Source: Methylococcaceae bacterium (GTDB lineage Bacteria; Pseudomonadota; Gammaproteobacteria; Methylococcales; Methylococcaceae). Taken from it: a stretch of DNA of 7,377 nucleotides. The notes below the pieces were generated by a model, which was not told where the DNA came from, made no database searches, and saw only the letters and a list, made by a program, of their open reading frames with translations. Shown here one piece after another: positions 1 to 5,722 of this stretch (position 1 is the stretch's first letter; the number at the start of each line of letters is the position of its first letter). The translations under genes were made by a program, and so were the position numbers. The stretch spans positions 1 to 7,377 of the forward strand of contig SXQV01000192.1 in assembly GCA_005792805.1 (NCBI GenBank), read 5' to 3'.

Positions 1-135
1 ATACAGATACACCCTTGACCCGCCACTACCGGCATCCACAATCGCATAATAAGGCGTCGGAGCTGCCAGCGACTCCCCTGCGGAGACAAACAGCATCAGT
101 GCGGAAAGTGTCACTTTAATATAAGAATGTTTCAT
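1..135 (-). CDS. Secreted GDA1/CD39-type nucleoside phosphatase (apyrase-like), N-terminal fragment
   Basis: Only the first 45 codons are present; the gene continues past the left edge. Residues 1-24 form a signal peptide (Lys at 2 and 7, hydrophobic core VTLSALMLFVSA, cleavage likely after ESLA or ESLAA). The mature start YYAIVDAGSGGSRVYLY matches apyrase conserved region 1 of GDA1/CD39 nucleoside phosphatases (family pattern DAGSSGTR, a phosphate-binding loop of the actin/hexokinase fold); here it reads DAGSGGSR at residues 34-41. Members hydrolyse NTPs and NDPs to NMPs; with this signal peptide the enzyme would act in the periplasm or outside the cell. A GGAG Shine-Dalgarno at 142-145 lies about 6 nt before the ATG. 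An in-frame ATG four codons upstream (145-147) overlaps that site and is less likely. Exopolyphosphatase/GppA shares the fold, but the RVYLY continuation favours CD39. Conserved regions 2-5 cannot be seen. Confidence 0.75.
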   Translation of the reverse strand, partial: MKHSYIKVTLSALMLFVSAGESLAAPTPYYAIVDAGSGGSRVYLY

Positions 136-152
136 TTTTTTCTCCATTTTCC

Positions 153-184
153 ATGATAGATGGCGGCACACTGGATTAATCCAG
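153..184 (-). promoter_or_regulatory. Candidate promoter with a perfect 14-bp palindrome upstream of the nucleotidase gene
   Basis: CTGGATTAATCCAG at 171-184 is its own reverse complement over all 14 bases, as expected for a site bound by a symmetric dimer. On the minus strand TATCAT (158-153) matches five of six bases of a sigma70 -10 element, and the palindrome then covers the -35 position, where no good TTGACA match exists. The implied transcript start leaves a leader of only about a dozen bases before the ATG at 135, with the GGAG site inside it. The symmetry is seen; the operator role is inference. Confidence 0.4.
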
Positions 185-195
185 AACCGATATGT

Positions 196-235
196 GGTTA
201 CGCTACGCGGCGCAGCGGAGTCACCGGGCGTAACC
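196..235. repeat. REP-like imperfect palindrome
   Basis: GGTTACG (196-202) and CGTAACC (229-235) are exact inverted copies separated by 26 GC-rich bases, followed by CAACA. The GGTTACGC...GCGTAACCCAACA layout resembles scattered extragenic palindromes of the REP/RAYT type found in many proteobacteria. It lies between the hydrolase stop and the nucleotidase start. I see no second full copy in this window, so its repeat status rests on resemblance. It could equally be a weak terminator for the hydrolase gene, although no T-tract follows. Confidence 0.4.
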
Positions 236-272
236 CAACACTCCGGCACCGATGCTAACCCAAGTTGCACAA

Positions 273-1307
273 TCAAGGGTTCCCCTGCTGAGGACAGCCT
301 TCCCGGTCAGGCTCGCGGAGCACACCCCGTGCCCCACGGATCGCCTGCGCCACCCAGTCGCCTACCGTCTTATTCCACGTAATGGCCGTGGCGTCAGGCA
401 GTACCGGATCACTGTTCTGTGACACCCAGAGACTGTGGGTGCCACCTTCGTAGCGATGGCAACGACGGTGTTTGATGACACGATCGGGTACTTGCTGTGC
501 CATCGCGCTGGCCAGGTCGACGATGCCGTCATTCGGCCAGGCCTTAGGGTCACCCCCCGGCTTTTTGAAGGCATTCCCGCCGATCAGGGTCACCGGAATC
601 TGATCCAGAACCCCCGCGTTATTGCCATTCAACCCGCTCATCTGCTGGCGGTTCAGTTCGACCTTGACGATGGGTGCCTCGCTTGCAAAGACACCCAGCA
701 TGTATTCACAAATTTTCTGGCCGTCACAGCCCGAGAGAGGATTCGCCGGATCGGTGGGGTTGGCAAACGGCGTTCCTTCCCATGGGGTACCCAAGGTCGT
801 CAGCGAGCTGACCTCAATTCTGGAACCCGCCTGCTGAAGAGACTGTATGGCCGAGCGGGAATAGAGCCCCCCCATGGAATGAGCGACAAAATGCACCTGT
901 TCGACGCCATATTCCCGGCCCAGAAACTGGACGAAGTTGGCCAAATGCACCCCGGCCAACTGGATGTCACCCGTTGAGTTCACTGTCATCACATCGGGCA
1001 GTGCCTTGGGACAATCGCCAAAAGGTCCTGCCTTTTTGTCTGCCGACGGTGGAACCTGACCATAGCCCGCCATGGCGGGTGCGGTAAAGACGTGGTATCC
1101 CTGCTTTAACAGATACTCCCTCATGAACGTATCGGTACTGCCTGCCGCAAGACCCGTTGTGCATGCCTGTTTCGGGGTAGTAAACGGGCTGACGGCGGCT
1201 CCACCCGACATAATAATGACGGCTTTAGAGTAATGTTCCCCGGCTATCGATTGACCGGTCTGGGATAGCAGCAAGAAAACAAATACTTTTCTTGTAAAAT
1301 TATTCAT
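273..1307 (-). CDS. Secreted alpha/beta-hydrolase (lipase/esterase-like)
   Basis: 344 aa. Residues 1-23 look like a signal peptide (Arg6-Lys7, then VFVFLLLS, cleavage near SIAG), placing the enzyme in the periplasm or outside. The nucleophile elbow AHSMGG lies at 142-147, making Ser144 the likely nucleophile. The rest of the triad is probably Asp260 in WPNDGIVDLAS and His291 in GGTHSLWV, in the right order and spacing for the fold. The block TLGTPWEGTPFANP (171-184) resembles the LGTPHxG segment after the nucleophile strand in lipases. The oxyanion region after the first strand is MSGGAAVS (33-40) rather than the usual HG. Six cysteines (49, 99, 194, 200, 283, 338) could pair in the periplasm. 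The start at 1307 has an AGGA site about 10 nt upstream, partly inside a short hairpin (1309-1324). Ester hydrolysis is well supported; the substrate is not. It may belong with the neighbouring secreted nucleotidase as an exported hydrolase group. Confidence 0.85.
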   Translation of the reverse strand: MNNFTRKVFVFLLLSQTGQSIAGEHYSKAVIIMSGGAAVSPFTTPKQACTTGLAAGSTDTFMREYLLKQGYHVFTAPAMAGYGQVPPSADKKAGPFGDCPKALPDVMTVNSTGDIQLAGVHLANFVQFLGREYGVEQVHFVAHSMGGLYSRSAIQSLQQAGSRIEVSSLTTLGTPWEGTPFANPTDPANPLSGCDGQKICEYMLGVFASEAPIVKVELNRQQMSGLNGNNAGVLDQIPVTLIGGNAFKKPGGDPKAWPNDGIVDLASAMAQQVPDRVIKHRRCHRYEGGTHSLWVSQNSDPVLPDATAITWNKTVGDWVAQAIRGARGVLREPDREGCPQQGNP

Positions 1308-1308
1308 G

Positions 1309-1324
1309 ACAGGTCATTTCCTGT
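1309..1324 (-). promoter_or_regulatory. Hairpin that may sequester the ribosome binding site of the hydrolase gene
   Basis: In minus-strand RNA, ACAGG (1324-1320) can pair with CCUGU (1313-1309) across a 6-nt loop, starting one base before the AUG at 1307. The AGG part of the Shine-Dalgarno is in the stem. The stem is only 5 bp, so any effect would be modest. Confidence 0.3.
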
Positions 1325-1342
1325 TTGGATTATTTAATAAAG

Positions 1343-1372
1343 CGCATGGACACTACGGCTAGCGTCCATGCG
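1343..1372 (-). terminator. Strong 13-bp hairpin after the small protein gene, probable terminator
   Basis: CGCATGGAC (1372-1364 on the minus strand) pairs perfectly with GTCCATGCG (1351-1343). Inside, CTA/TAG pair around a GCCG tetraloop. The single mismatch between these arms is G opposite T, a wobble pair in minus-strand RNA but an A/C mismatch if transcribed the other way. The minus transcript therefore has a continuous 13-bp stem, followed by CTTTATTAAATAAT, moderately T-rich. It lies 76 bases after the stop of the 69-aa gene and 36 bases before the hydrolase start. It most likely terminates the former; a role in controlling the hydrolase gene is possible. Confidence 0.6.
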
Positions 1373-1447
1373 GCAGAAACATCCGAGGCCACCCTTCGGC
1401 CAGGTATCAATCAAGGCGATTCAAATACTTTCGGCGGGTTGTTCAGA

Positions 1448-1657
1448 TTACCCTTGCGGCAAACACAGATATTCAACGCTGACCTTGCCCTTGAGCCTCC
1501 TGTTTCTGTCAATGGAATCCAGCTGTTTTTCTGCAATCTGCCGGGCACCCTCCTGGCAAGCCAGCTCGGTTTTGAAGGTGGCCACCTGATTCAGCTCATG
1601 GTCCTGCAAGCTTGCGCCAGGACCAATGAGCGTCATAAGTAAAATAAAAGTCATCAT
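1448..1657 (-). CDS. Small exported-looking protein, 69 aa, function unknown
   Basis: I do not recognise a family. The protein starts with a hydrophobic stretch (MMTFILLMTLIGPGASL) that lacks the usual N-terminal positive charge, so it is either a short signal peptide or a membrane anchor. It is followed by a polar, mostly helical-looking part with Cys34 (ELACQEGARQIAEKQ) and a strand-like tail KGKVSVEYLCLPQG with Cys65; the two cysteines could form one disulfide. It is probably real because GGAG at 1665-1668 sits 7 nt before the ATG at 1657, a strong hairpin follows the gene, and the composition resembles a coding sequence. A second ATG directly follows the first. It lies between a secreted protein gene and a secreted hydrolase gene, all on the same strand. 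Confidence 0.65.
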   Translation of the reverse strand: MMTFILLMTLIGPGASLQDHELNQVATFKTELACQEGARQIAEKQLDSIDRNRRLKGKVSVEYLCLPQG

Positions 1658-1679
1658 TCTTCTTCTCCATATAAAAGTA

Positions 1680-1740
1680 AAACCGCAGGCCTTTCACACC
1701 GCTAAAACCCAAAAGAACCCCCGCTATAACCCGGCGGTTT
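1680..1740 (-). repeat. Two 12-bp direct repeats inside an inverted repeat upstream of the small gene
   Basis: On the minus strand GGGTTATAGCGG (1732-1721) and GGGTTTTAGCGG (1710-1699) agree at 11 of 12 bases and start 22 bp apart, about two helical turns. They are enclosed by AAACCGC (1740-1734) and GCGGTTT (1686-1680), exact inverted copies, with a T-rich run TTTTACTTTTAT after the second arm. The element may be a binding site on one face of the helix, or a long-looped terminator for the secreted protein gene. The repeats are seen; both roles are inference. Confidence 0.4.
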
Positions 1741-1764
1741 CATCACATTCAATCTGATGCGCTT

Positions 1765-1807
1765 CCCGTGAACGAAGCCGAATGGCTGCAACCCATTAGC
1801 CTACGGG
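1765..1807 (-). other. Structured intergenic element after the secreted six-cysteine gene
   Basis: CCCGT (1765-1769) and ACGGG (1803-1807) are exact inverted copies and enclose a second pair, AATGG (1781-1785) and CCATT (1793-1797). The element begins about 45 bases after the stop codon at 1852. A 3'-end hairpin is the simplest reading, but no T-tract follows, so rho-independent termination is not well supported. With the repeat element at 1680-1740 it makes up most of the recognisable content of the 194-bp gap between the two genes. Confidence 0.35.
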
Positions 1808-1851
1808 CTGACACCCCACCGTGACTATTCCGCTATTAAATCACGCAATCA

Positions 1852-2796
1852 TTACTTGGCAGTAAATATGACTTTACCCTTTTGCAGGATAGTACGCTCA
1901 GGGTTGTGGTAGGCCGTTATATAGCAAGTTCCTTGCCCTACTCCCTTTGCGGTTACTTTCACGGATGCGGGCAATACCCGATTCTTTGTATATGATTTTT
2001 TCAGGTCAGATTCGAATACTCCATCTCCTCCTTGACAGTCTCCGCCATCTAGCTCCCAGGTAGAATCCTTGTCTATTGTCGGCAGGATGATCGTCTTGCT
2101 TTGCCCAACCTTGAGTTTTATTGTTTTTACATTCCTGTCATACAGTGACTCATCACTGGCCTGTTCCGGCCCATCCATAAGATTAGCCCTGGCAGTCATG
2201 GCTGTTCCCTCATTGCTACTGGTGAGCGCTATTCCCGTATTGGGGAATGCTTCAGCACAGTTCTCAAGCTTGGGACTCCCGCTCACCTTCACATAGTTCA
2301 CGTTGGTAAATGGCGCATAGCCACCTAGACCACTGGAAAATTTCAGGCCACACATATCGACGAAAGGGACATTATTCCAAGGTAGCGGTGGATTGATATA
2401 AAACCCTTGATCTGCATTAAGGTTATTCCATAACTTGGCCGCATTTCCAACCCTAACCCACTGAGAGTTTTCGTTAGGCTTTATGAAAACAGCAAACTGG
2501 ATGTTTGAGGTTTCAAAAAAACAACCAAGAGAATCTCTCGCCTCGGTATAAAGCGACCTCTCACGATCACCCGGAATTGCATATTGATTCCAGTCCTCAA
2601 GAGAATTAGGATACCAGCAGGACCATCCTCCGTATTCATGTAAAGCAACTCTTGGGTAAGTATTGTCTCCCTTATATGGAGTCATATCATTTGTCAGCTT
2701 AAACTCATAGCCTGCGCCCGCGTGCGTTTTTTCAGGTGTGACAGCCAGAAAAGTCAGCGCGACTACATAAGCAAGTGATAAAGTATTTTTTCTCAT
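1852..2796 (-). CDS. Secreted six-cysteine protein of unknown function, possible C-terminal Ig-like domain
   Basis: 314 aa from the preferred start. The N-terminus is a clear signal peptide (RKNTLSLAYVVALTFLAVTPEKTHA, cleavage after THA). The mature protein is rich in Trp, Tyr and Asn and has six cysteines (60, 92, 149, 180, 254, 291), enough for three disulfides in an oxidising compartment. From about residue 222, VKTIKLKVGQSKTIILP and later PASVKVTAKGVGQGTCYI have the strand pattern of a bacterial Ig-like domain. I recognise no enzyme motif in the N-terminal two thirds. Start choice: GAGG at 2805-2808 lies 8 nt from the ATG at 2796 but only 2 nt from the in-frame ATG at 2802. The 2802 start would overlap the small ORF's stop as ATGA, so it remains possible. 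The gene is visibly more AT-rich than the two-component genes, suggesting separate acquisition. It is probably cotranscribed with the small ORF from the regulator-box promoter at 2962-3004. Confidence 0.8.
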   Translation of the reverse strand: MRKNTLSLAYVVALTFLAVTPEKTHAGAGYEFKLTNDMTPYKGDNTYPRVALHEYGGWSCWYPNSLEDWNQYAIPGDRERSLYTEARDSLGCFFETSNIQFAVFIKPNENSQWVRVGNAAKLWNNLNADQGFYINPPLPWNNVPFVDMCGLKFSSGLGGYAPFTNVNYVKVSGSPKLENCAEAFPNTGIALTSSNEGTAMTARANLMDGPEQASDESLYDRNVKTIKLKVGQSKTIILPTIDKDSTWELDGGDCQGGDGVFESDLKKSYTKNRVLPASVKVTAKGVGQGTCYITAYHNPERTILQKGKVIFTAK

Positions 2797-2798
2797 TT

Positions 2799-2906
2799 TC
2801 ATGACCTCGACTGAAATAAATCTCGCTGATCCGTTGCGGGCACAGGTTGTCCCAACTCAACTTTACTCAAGTGGGCCTGTACAGCCCTTTGTAGTGAGCG
2901 CTTCAT
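2799..2906 (-). CDS. 35-aa small ORF translationally linked to the secreted protein gene
   Basis: The product begins MKRSLQRAVQAHLSKVELGQ and ends DQRDLFQSRS: basic, no membrane segment, no signal peptide, no recognised family. Support for translation: GGGAG at 2916-2920 lies 9 nt before the ATG; the stop TGA at 2799-2801 overlaps the upstream candidate ATG of the secreted protein gene (ATGA) and lies 2 nt before the preferred one; and a candidate promoter ends about 50 nt upstream. The GAGG site of the next gene is inside its last codons, so ribosomes finishing here could start the next gene. It may be a leader peptide that couples or times translation, or a small functional protein. The same frame stays open farther upstream to 3185, but that part overlaps the response regulator gene and is a shadow. 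Confidence 0.5.
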   Translation of the reverse strand: MKRSLQRAVQAHLSKVELGQPVPATDQRDLFQSRS

Positions 2907-2961
2907 AATTATTTTCTCCCTGGTCGTGTGATGCTGTGGTTCGAGGCCCGCCGGGGAGCGG

Positions 2962-3004
2962 AGGATACCACCGACTCCAGGGGAAACCTTGCAAAACCTT
3001 AACG
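2962..3004 (-). promoter_or_regulatory. Promoter with response-regulator box upstream of the small ORF/secreted protein operon
   Basis: On the minus strand AAGGTT-TTGC-AAGGTT gives two direct half-sites with a 10-bp period (3000-2985 within the conserved 20 bp 3004-2985). The second half-site ends 17 bp before TATCCT (2967-2962), four of six matches to a -10 element, so it occupies the -35 position. Transcription would start near 2955, giving a leader of about 50 nt to the ATG at 2906. OmpR/PhoB-family regulators commonly bind such tandem half-sites and activate from the -35 region. An exact copy with the same spacing precedes the kinase operon. Confidence 0.6.
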
Positions 3005-3010
3005 AGGAAC

Positions 3011-3028
3011 CCGGCTCTTGCGGGCCGG
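3011..3028 (-). terminator. GC-rich hairpin just after the response regulator gene
   Basis: CCGGC (3011-3015) and GCCGG (3024-3028) are exact inverted copies around an 8-nt loop, starting 17 bases beyond the regulator stop at 3046. An alternative pairing CGGG (3021-3024) with CCCG (3031-3034) competes. There is no real T-tract, only GTTCCTCGTTAAGGTTTT, so it is at best a weak terminator separating the regulator transcript from the promoter at 2962-3004. Confidence 0.35.
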
Positions 3029-3045
3029 TACCCGCCGTTGCCGTT

Positions 3046-3735
3046 TTACCGGATCTGGATCGGGACGCAGAGCTGGTAGCCCTCGTTGCGGAGGGCTTTA
3101 ACACAATCGGTGGGTGCGCCAACGTCGATGAGCTTTTTGCGCAGCCGGGCAATGCGCACTTCGATACTGGCCTTGTTGAAATCATCCTCGCCCTGCCCCA
3201 GAAGTTCGCCCACCTGAAACAGGGCCATTCGCTGCCCCTGGGCGCGGGCCAGCCCGGTCAGCAGGCTGGCTTCAGTGGCTGACAGGCCGATTTCGCCCTG
3301 GGAACCCAGCAGGACCAATCTGGCCTGTTCCAGATGCAGGCCTCCGGCACTCCGGGTTTCGGCGGTCAAGCGCCGCGACAGTGAGCCGATAGCCGCCAGC
3401 AATACGGGCACGGGCACCGGCTTGACGAGATACTGGTCGGCACCGGTCATGAACCCCGCCACCATGTCCCCCGGTTGGTCGCGGGCCGTCATCATGAGGA
3501 TGCCCACCCCCGGCTGGGCGGTTCTGAGCCGGTGCGCCAGGCTGATGCCGTCTTCACCCGGCAGGTTGAGGTCGAGTATGAAAATATCCACCCTTCGCCC
3601 GCCGATTTCATCCTCCAGGTCTTCGGCACACGTCAGCTCGGTCACCCGATACCCTTCCTGCCGCAACACCTCGGCGGTGACCTTGCGCAGCGAGGCGTGA
3701 TCTTCGACCAGGACGATGTTCAGTACGGTATCCAT
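3046..3735 (-). CDS. OmpR/PhoB-family response regulator
   Basis: 229 aa, usual length for the family. The receiver domain covers residues 5-118: acidic pair Glu11-Asp12, phosphoacceptor Asp55 in FILDLNLPGEDG, Thr83 in MMTARD, and Lys105 in YLVKPV, so all key residues are intact. The winged-helix DNA-binding domain covers about 130-225, with LSATEASLL before the helices, a recognition helix around KASIEVRIARLRKKL (188-202), and the wing ALRNEGYQL. It accepts phosphate from the kinase encoded just upstream and binds DNA as a dimer on tandem half-sites. The gene overlaps the kinase by 16 bp, its ATG lying within the last kinase codons, so translation is probably coupled; only a short GGA precedes the ATG by 8 nt. 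Two identical tandem-repeat boxes, ahead of the kinase operon and ahead of the secreted protein operon, are its most likely targets. Family assignment is certain; targets are inferred. Confidence 0.96.
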   Translation of the reverse strand: MDTVLNIVLVEDHASLRKVTAEVLRQEGYRVTELTCAEDLEDEIGGRRVDIFILDLNLPGEDGISLAHRLRTAQPGVGILMMTARDQPGDMVAGFMTGADQYLVKPVPVPVLLAAIGSLSRRLTAETRSAGGLHLEQARLVLLGSQGEIGLSATEASLLTGLARAQGQRMALFQVGELLGQGEDDFNKASIEVRIARLRKKLIDVGAPTDCVKALRNEGYQLCVPIQIR

Positions 3736-5588
3736 AATTCAAATCCGATTTCGCCCTGGGCCGGCTGGTAGCGTAATTGCCCCTCCAGATGTCCCGCCAG
3801 CTGGTTACACAGAAACAAGCCCAGACCACTGCCGGTGTATTCATGAGCCCGGGGGTGACGGTAGTATTTTTGAAAGACGCGCTCGGGGTCCGGCCAGCCT
3901 GCGTTCCCGGGCTGGTTGGCCACGCGGATGCAGACCCGCTGAGGGCCGCTGGTGCGATTGACCGTGACCGACACCTTGATGGGACTGGCCTTTGGGCTGT
4001 ATTTGCAGGCATTGTCGATCAGGTTGGCGACGATCATGCGCAGGAGCAGCGGGTCCGTCTGAATGCCCGGCAGTTCGACGGCATGCAGGGCCAACCGGCC
4101 AGGTTCGGGGGTGCTGCGGATCAGATCGGCCAGCTCCTCGATGAGGCAGCACGACCGCAGATGCTTGGATGCGGCCCGCTCGTCCAGTTGCTCAACCTGC
4201 ATACAGCGCTGAATGATGCTGTTCATGTCACGAATGGATCGCTCTGCTTCGCTTTTCATGGATTCGGTCGGCACCTTGGCACCGAGCACCATTCGGACCA
4301 CGGCTAGCGGTGTCTTCAGCTCATGGGTCAGCATGGTGATGAATGCGGCCTGCTCCTGACGCCGGTGCCGTTCGCCGGCAGCGCGGTCTTCCGCCTGCTG
4401 GCGAGCGGCTTCGGCGCTGATGCGCTGTCTCTCGCTGTCCCGGACGCGCCGCATCATGACAACGAACAATGCCACGCCGGAGACCAGGCTATGCACGAGA
4501 AAACCGTCGAACACCAGGAATTCGGCCTTGGCCAGACCCAGCACCGGCAGCGAGGAGAGCGAAAAACCGAGAAAAACTGCCAGATACAGCAGAATGAGGG
4601 AACGGCGGCTCATGAGCGGCCGGGCCGAAACCGGGCAAGCCTCCGCCCGTGGGGTGCTGACGGCGAGCATGAGTGCAAGGCCAGCCTCGATCAGAATGAC
4701 CCAGGCGTAGAGCATGAAGGCCTGACGCGGCTGGCCGAGAATCAGCAACAGGTAATAAATCGCCGAGCTGGCAGCGAGGGCCTGCAATAGTCTGAGACCC
4801 GGTACCGGGGCGCGAAACGAGCGCAGCAGCAGATAATCGAACAGGTAACCCAGCGTGACATAGAGGGGGAAAGTCCAGTCGGTGTGGTCGCTGGCATTCA
4901 CCCGGGTGAGACTCGCTGGCCAGAAGGTACGGGCATAGCCCAGAAAACCCAGCATGAAAACAAGGCAGGCGGCCTGCTTGAGTGCAAACACCTGCAACAG
5001 CCGGTCGCGCCAGGACCACCAGTGGGCCACGCCCCAGATCACAAAAAACACCACTGCGGCCAGATAAAGGCTGTAGATGAGTTCCTGCGTCCGGTCGAGT
5101 TGCAGGGCTTCGGCCTGCGTGAGCGCCTGCACCTGAATTAGCCGCGTACTGGTCGAGACGACCCGCAGCCAGATGTCCCGAGGCCGGTCGCCCTGGGGAA
5201 TCACCAAATTGCTGTTGAGGGAGCGATAGCGGTCCTGTTCAACCGGGAAGTAATCACCGGTGACCTCGCGGCCCAGCGACTGATATTGCGGGTCATACAG
5301 CCGCACTTCATCCAGGTAGCCGGGCCGGATACGCAACACCAGCGGCTCGGATGGGTGATCGGTGCCGGGTTCGACATGCAGCCGAATCCAGAGGGCCGAA
5401 TGACTGTAACCGCGACTGAGAATACCGGTGTAGGGCGTGAAAGTTTTCGACGCTATTTGCTGAAAATCCAGCGCGGCCGATGCATCCTCGAACTCGGCGC
5501 GGTGGGTGATGTGATCGTGCGCCAGGGCAGGGAACGCGACCGCCAGCCACCACAGGAGCAGGATGAGTTTTGCGGTTTTCAGTTTCAC
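3720..5588 (-). CDS. 7TMR-DISM sensor histidine kinase
   Basis: 622 aa from a GTG start. Signal peptide 1-23 (KLKTAKLILLLWWLAVAFPALA); periplasmic 7TMR-DISM extracellular domain about 26-160; seven membrane segments at about 170-191, 197-219, 238-255, 267-286, 290-310, 330-351 and 357-379; charged coiled-coil linker 380-412; HisKA with His422 in LTHELKTPLAV; ATPase domain about 470-622 with N box NLIDNACKYS (522-531, Asn526) and G2 box GSGLGL (586-591). The G1 box is degenerate (VANQPGNAGW at about 556-565, without the usual DxGxG), although Asn and Pro-Gly are kept. This family includes Pseudomonas RetS and LadS, which sense surface or carbohydrate signals; the ligand here is unknown. Start choice: GTG at 5588 gives a canonical signal peptide. 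ATG at 5693 would add 35 unremarkable residues, and the longest frame begins at a TTG inside the promoter box; neither has a good ribosome site, but nor does the GTG. It forms an operon with the response regulator. Confidence 0.95.
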   Translation of the reverse strand: MKLKTAKLILLLWWLAVAFPALAHDHITHRAEFEDASAALDFQQIASKTFTPYTGILSRGYSHSALWIRLHVEPGTDHPSEPLVLRIRPGYLDEVRLYDPQYQSLGREVTGDYFPVEQDRYRSLNSNLVIPQGDRPRDIWLRVVSTSTRLIQVQALTQAEALQLDRTQELIYSLYLAAVVFFVIWGVAHWWSWRDRLLQVFALKQAACLVFMLGFLGYARTFWPASLTRVNASDHTDWTFPLYVTLGYLFDYLLLRSFRAPVPGLRLLQALAASSAIYYLLLILGQPRQAFMLYAWVILIEAGLALMLAVSTPRAEACPVSARPLMSRRSLILLYLAVFLGFSLSSLPVLGLAKAEFLVFDGFLVHSLVSGVALFVVMMRRVRDSERQRISAEAARQQAEDRAAGERHRRQEQAAFITMLTHELKTPLAVVRMVLGAKVPTESMKSEAERSIRDMNSIIQRCMQVEQLDERAASKHLRSCCLIEELADLIRSTPEPGRLALHAVELPGIQTDPLLLRMIVANLIDNACKYSPKASPIKVSVTVNRTSGPQRVCIRVANQPGNAGWPDPERVFQKYYRHPRAHEYTGSGLGLFLCNQLAGHLEGQLRYQPAQGEIGFELWIPY

Positions 5589-5722
5589 TCTGGAAGGGGA
5601 TCGCTCAGCGCCGGTAAGGTGGAAAAACGGCGCTGGCCGCAGCAGGCGAACCGCCGTCACGCGGGCACCCGGAACGTGAGGGCTGGCTACCATGATCGCG
5701 CCCAGGCCTGCCCGAGCGGCAC

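Noticed and set aside
435..977. 180-aa open frame on the plus strand opposite the hydrolase gene
   Set aside because: Antisense shadow of a gene with an intact catalytic triad; no domain or ribosome site support.
1680..1807. CRISPR array or riboswitch in the repeat-bearing gap
   Set aside because: Only two short repeats at 22-bp period without spacers of CRISPR length, and no riboswitch core that I recognise.
2907..3185. Longer 128-aa form of the small ORF starting at 3185
   Set aside because: It would overlap the response regulator antiphase, and it cannot be transcribed from the promoter at 2962-3004; the internal ATG at 2906 has the ribosome site.
4323..4790. 155-aa and overlapping plus-strand open frames opposite the kinase
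   Set aside because: Charged, low-complexity translations without motifs, typical of shadows in GC-rich genes.
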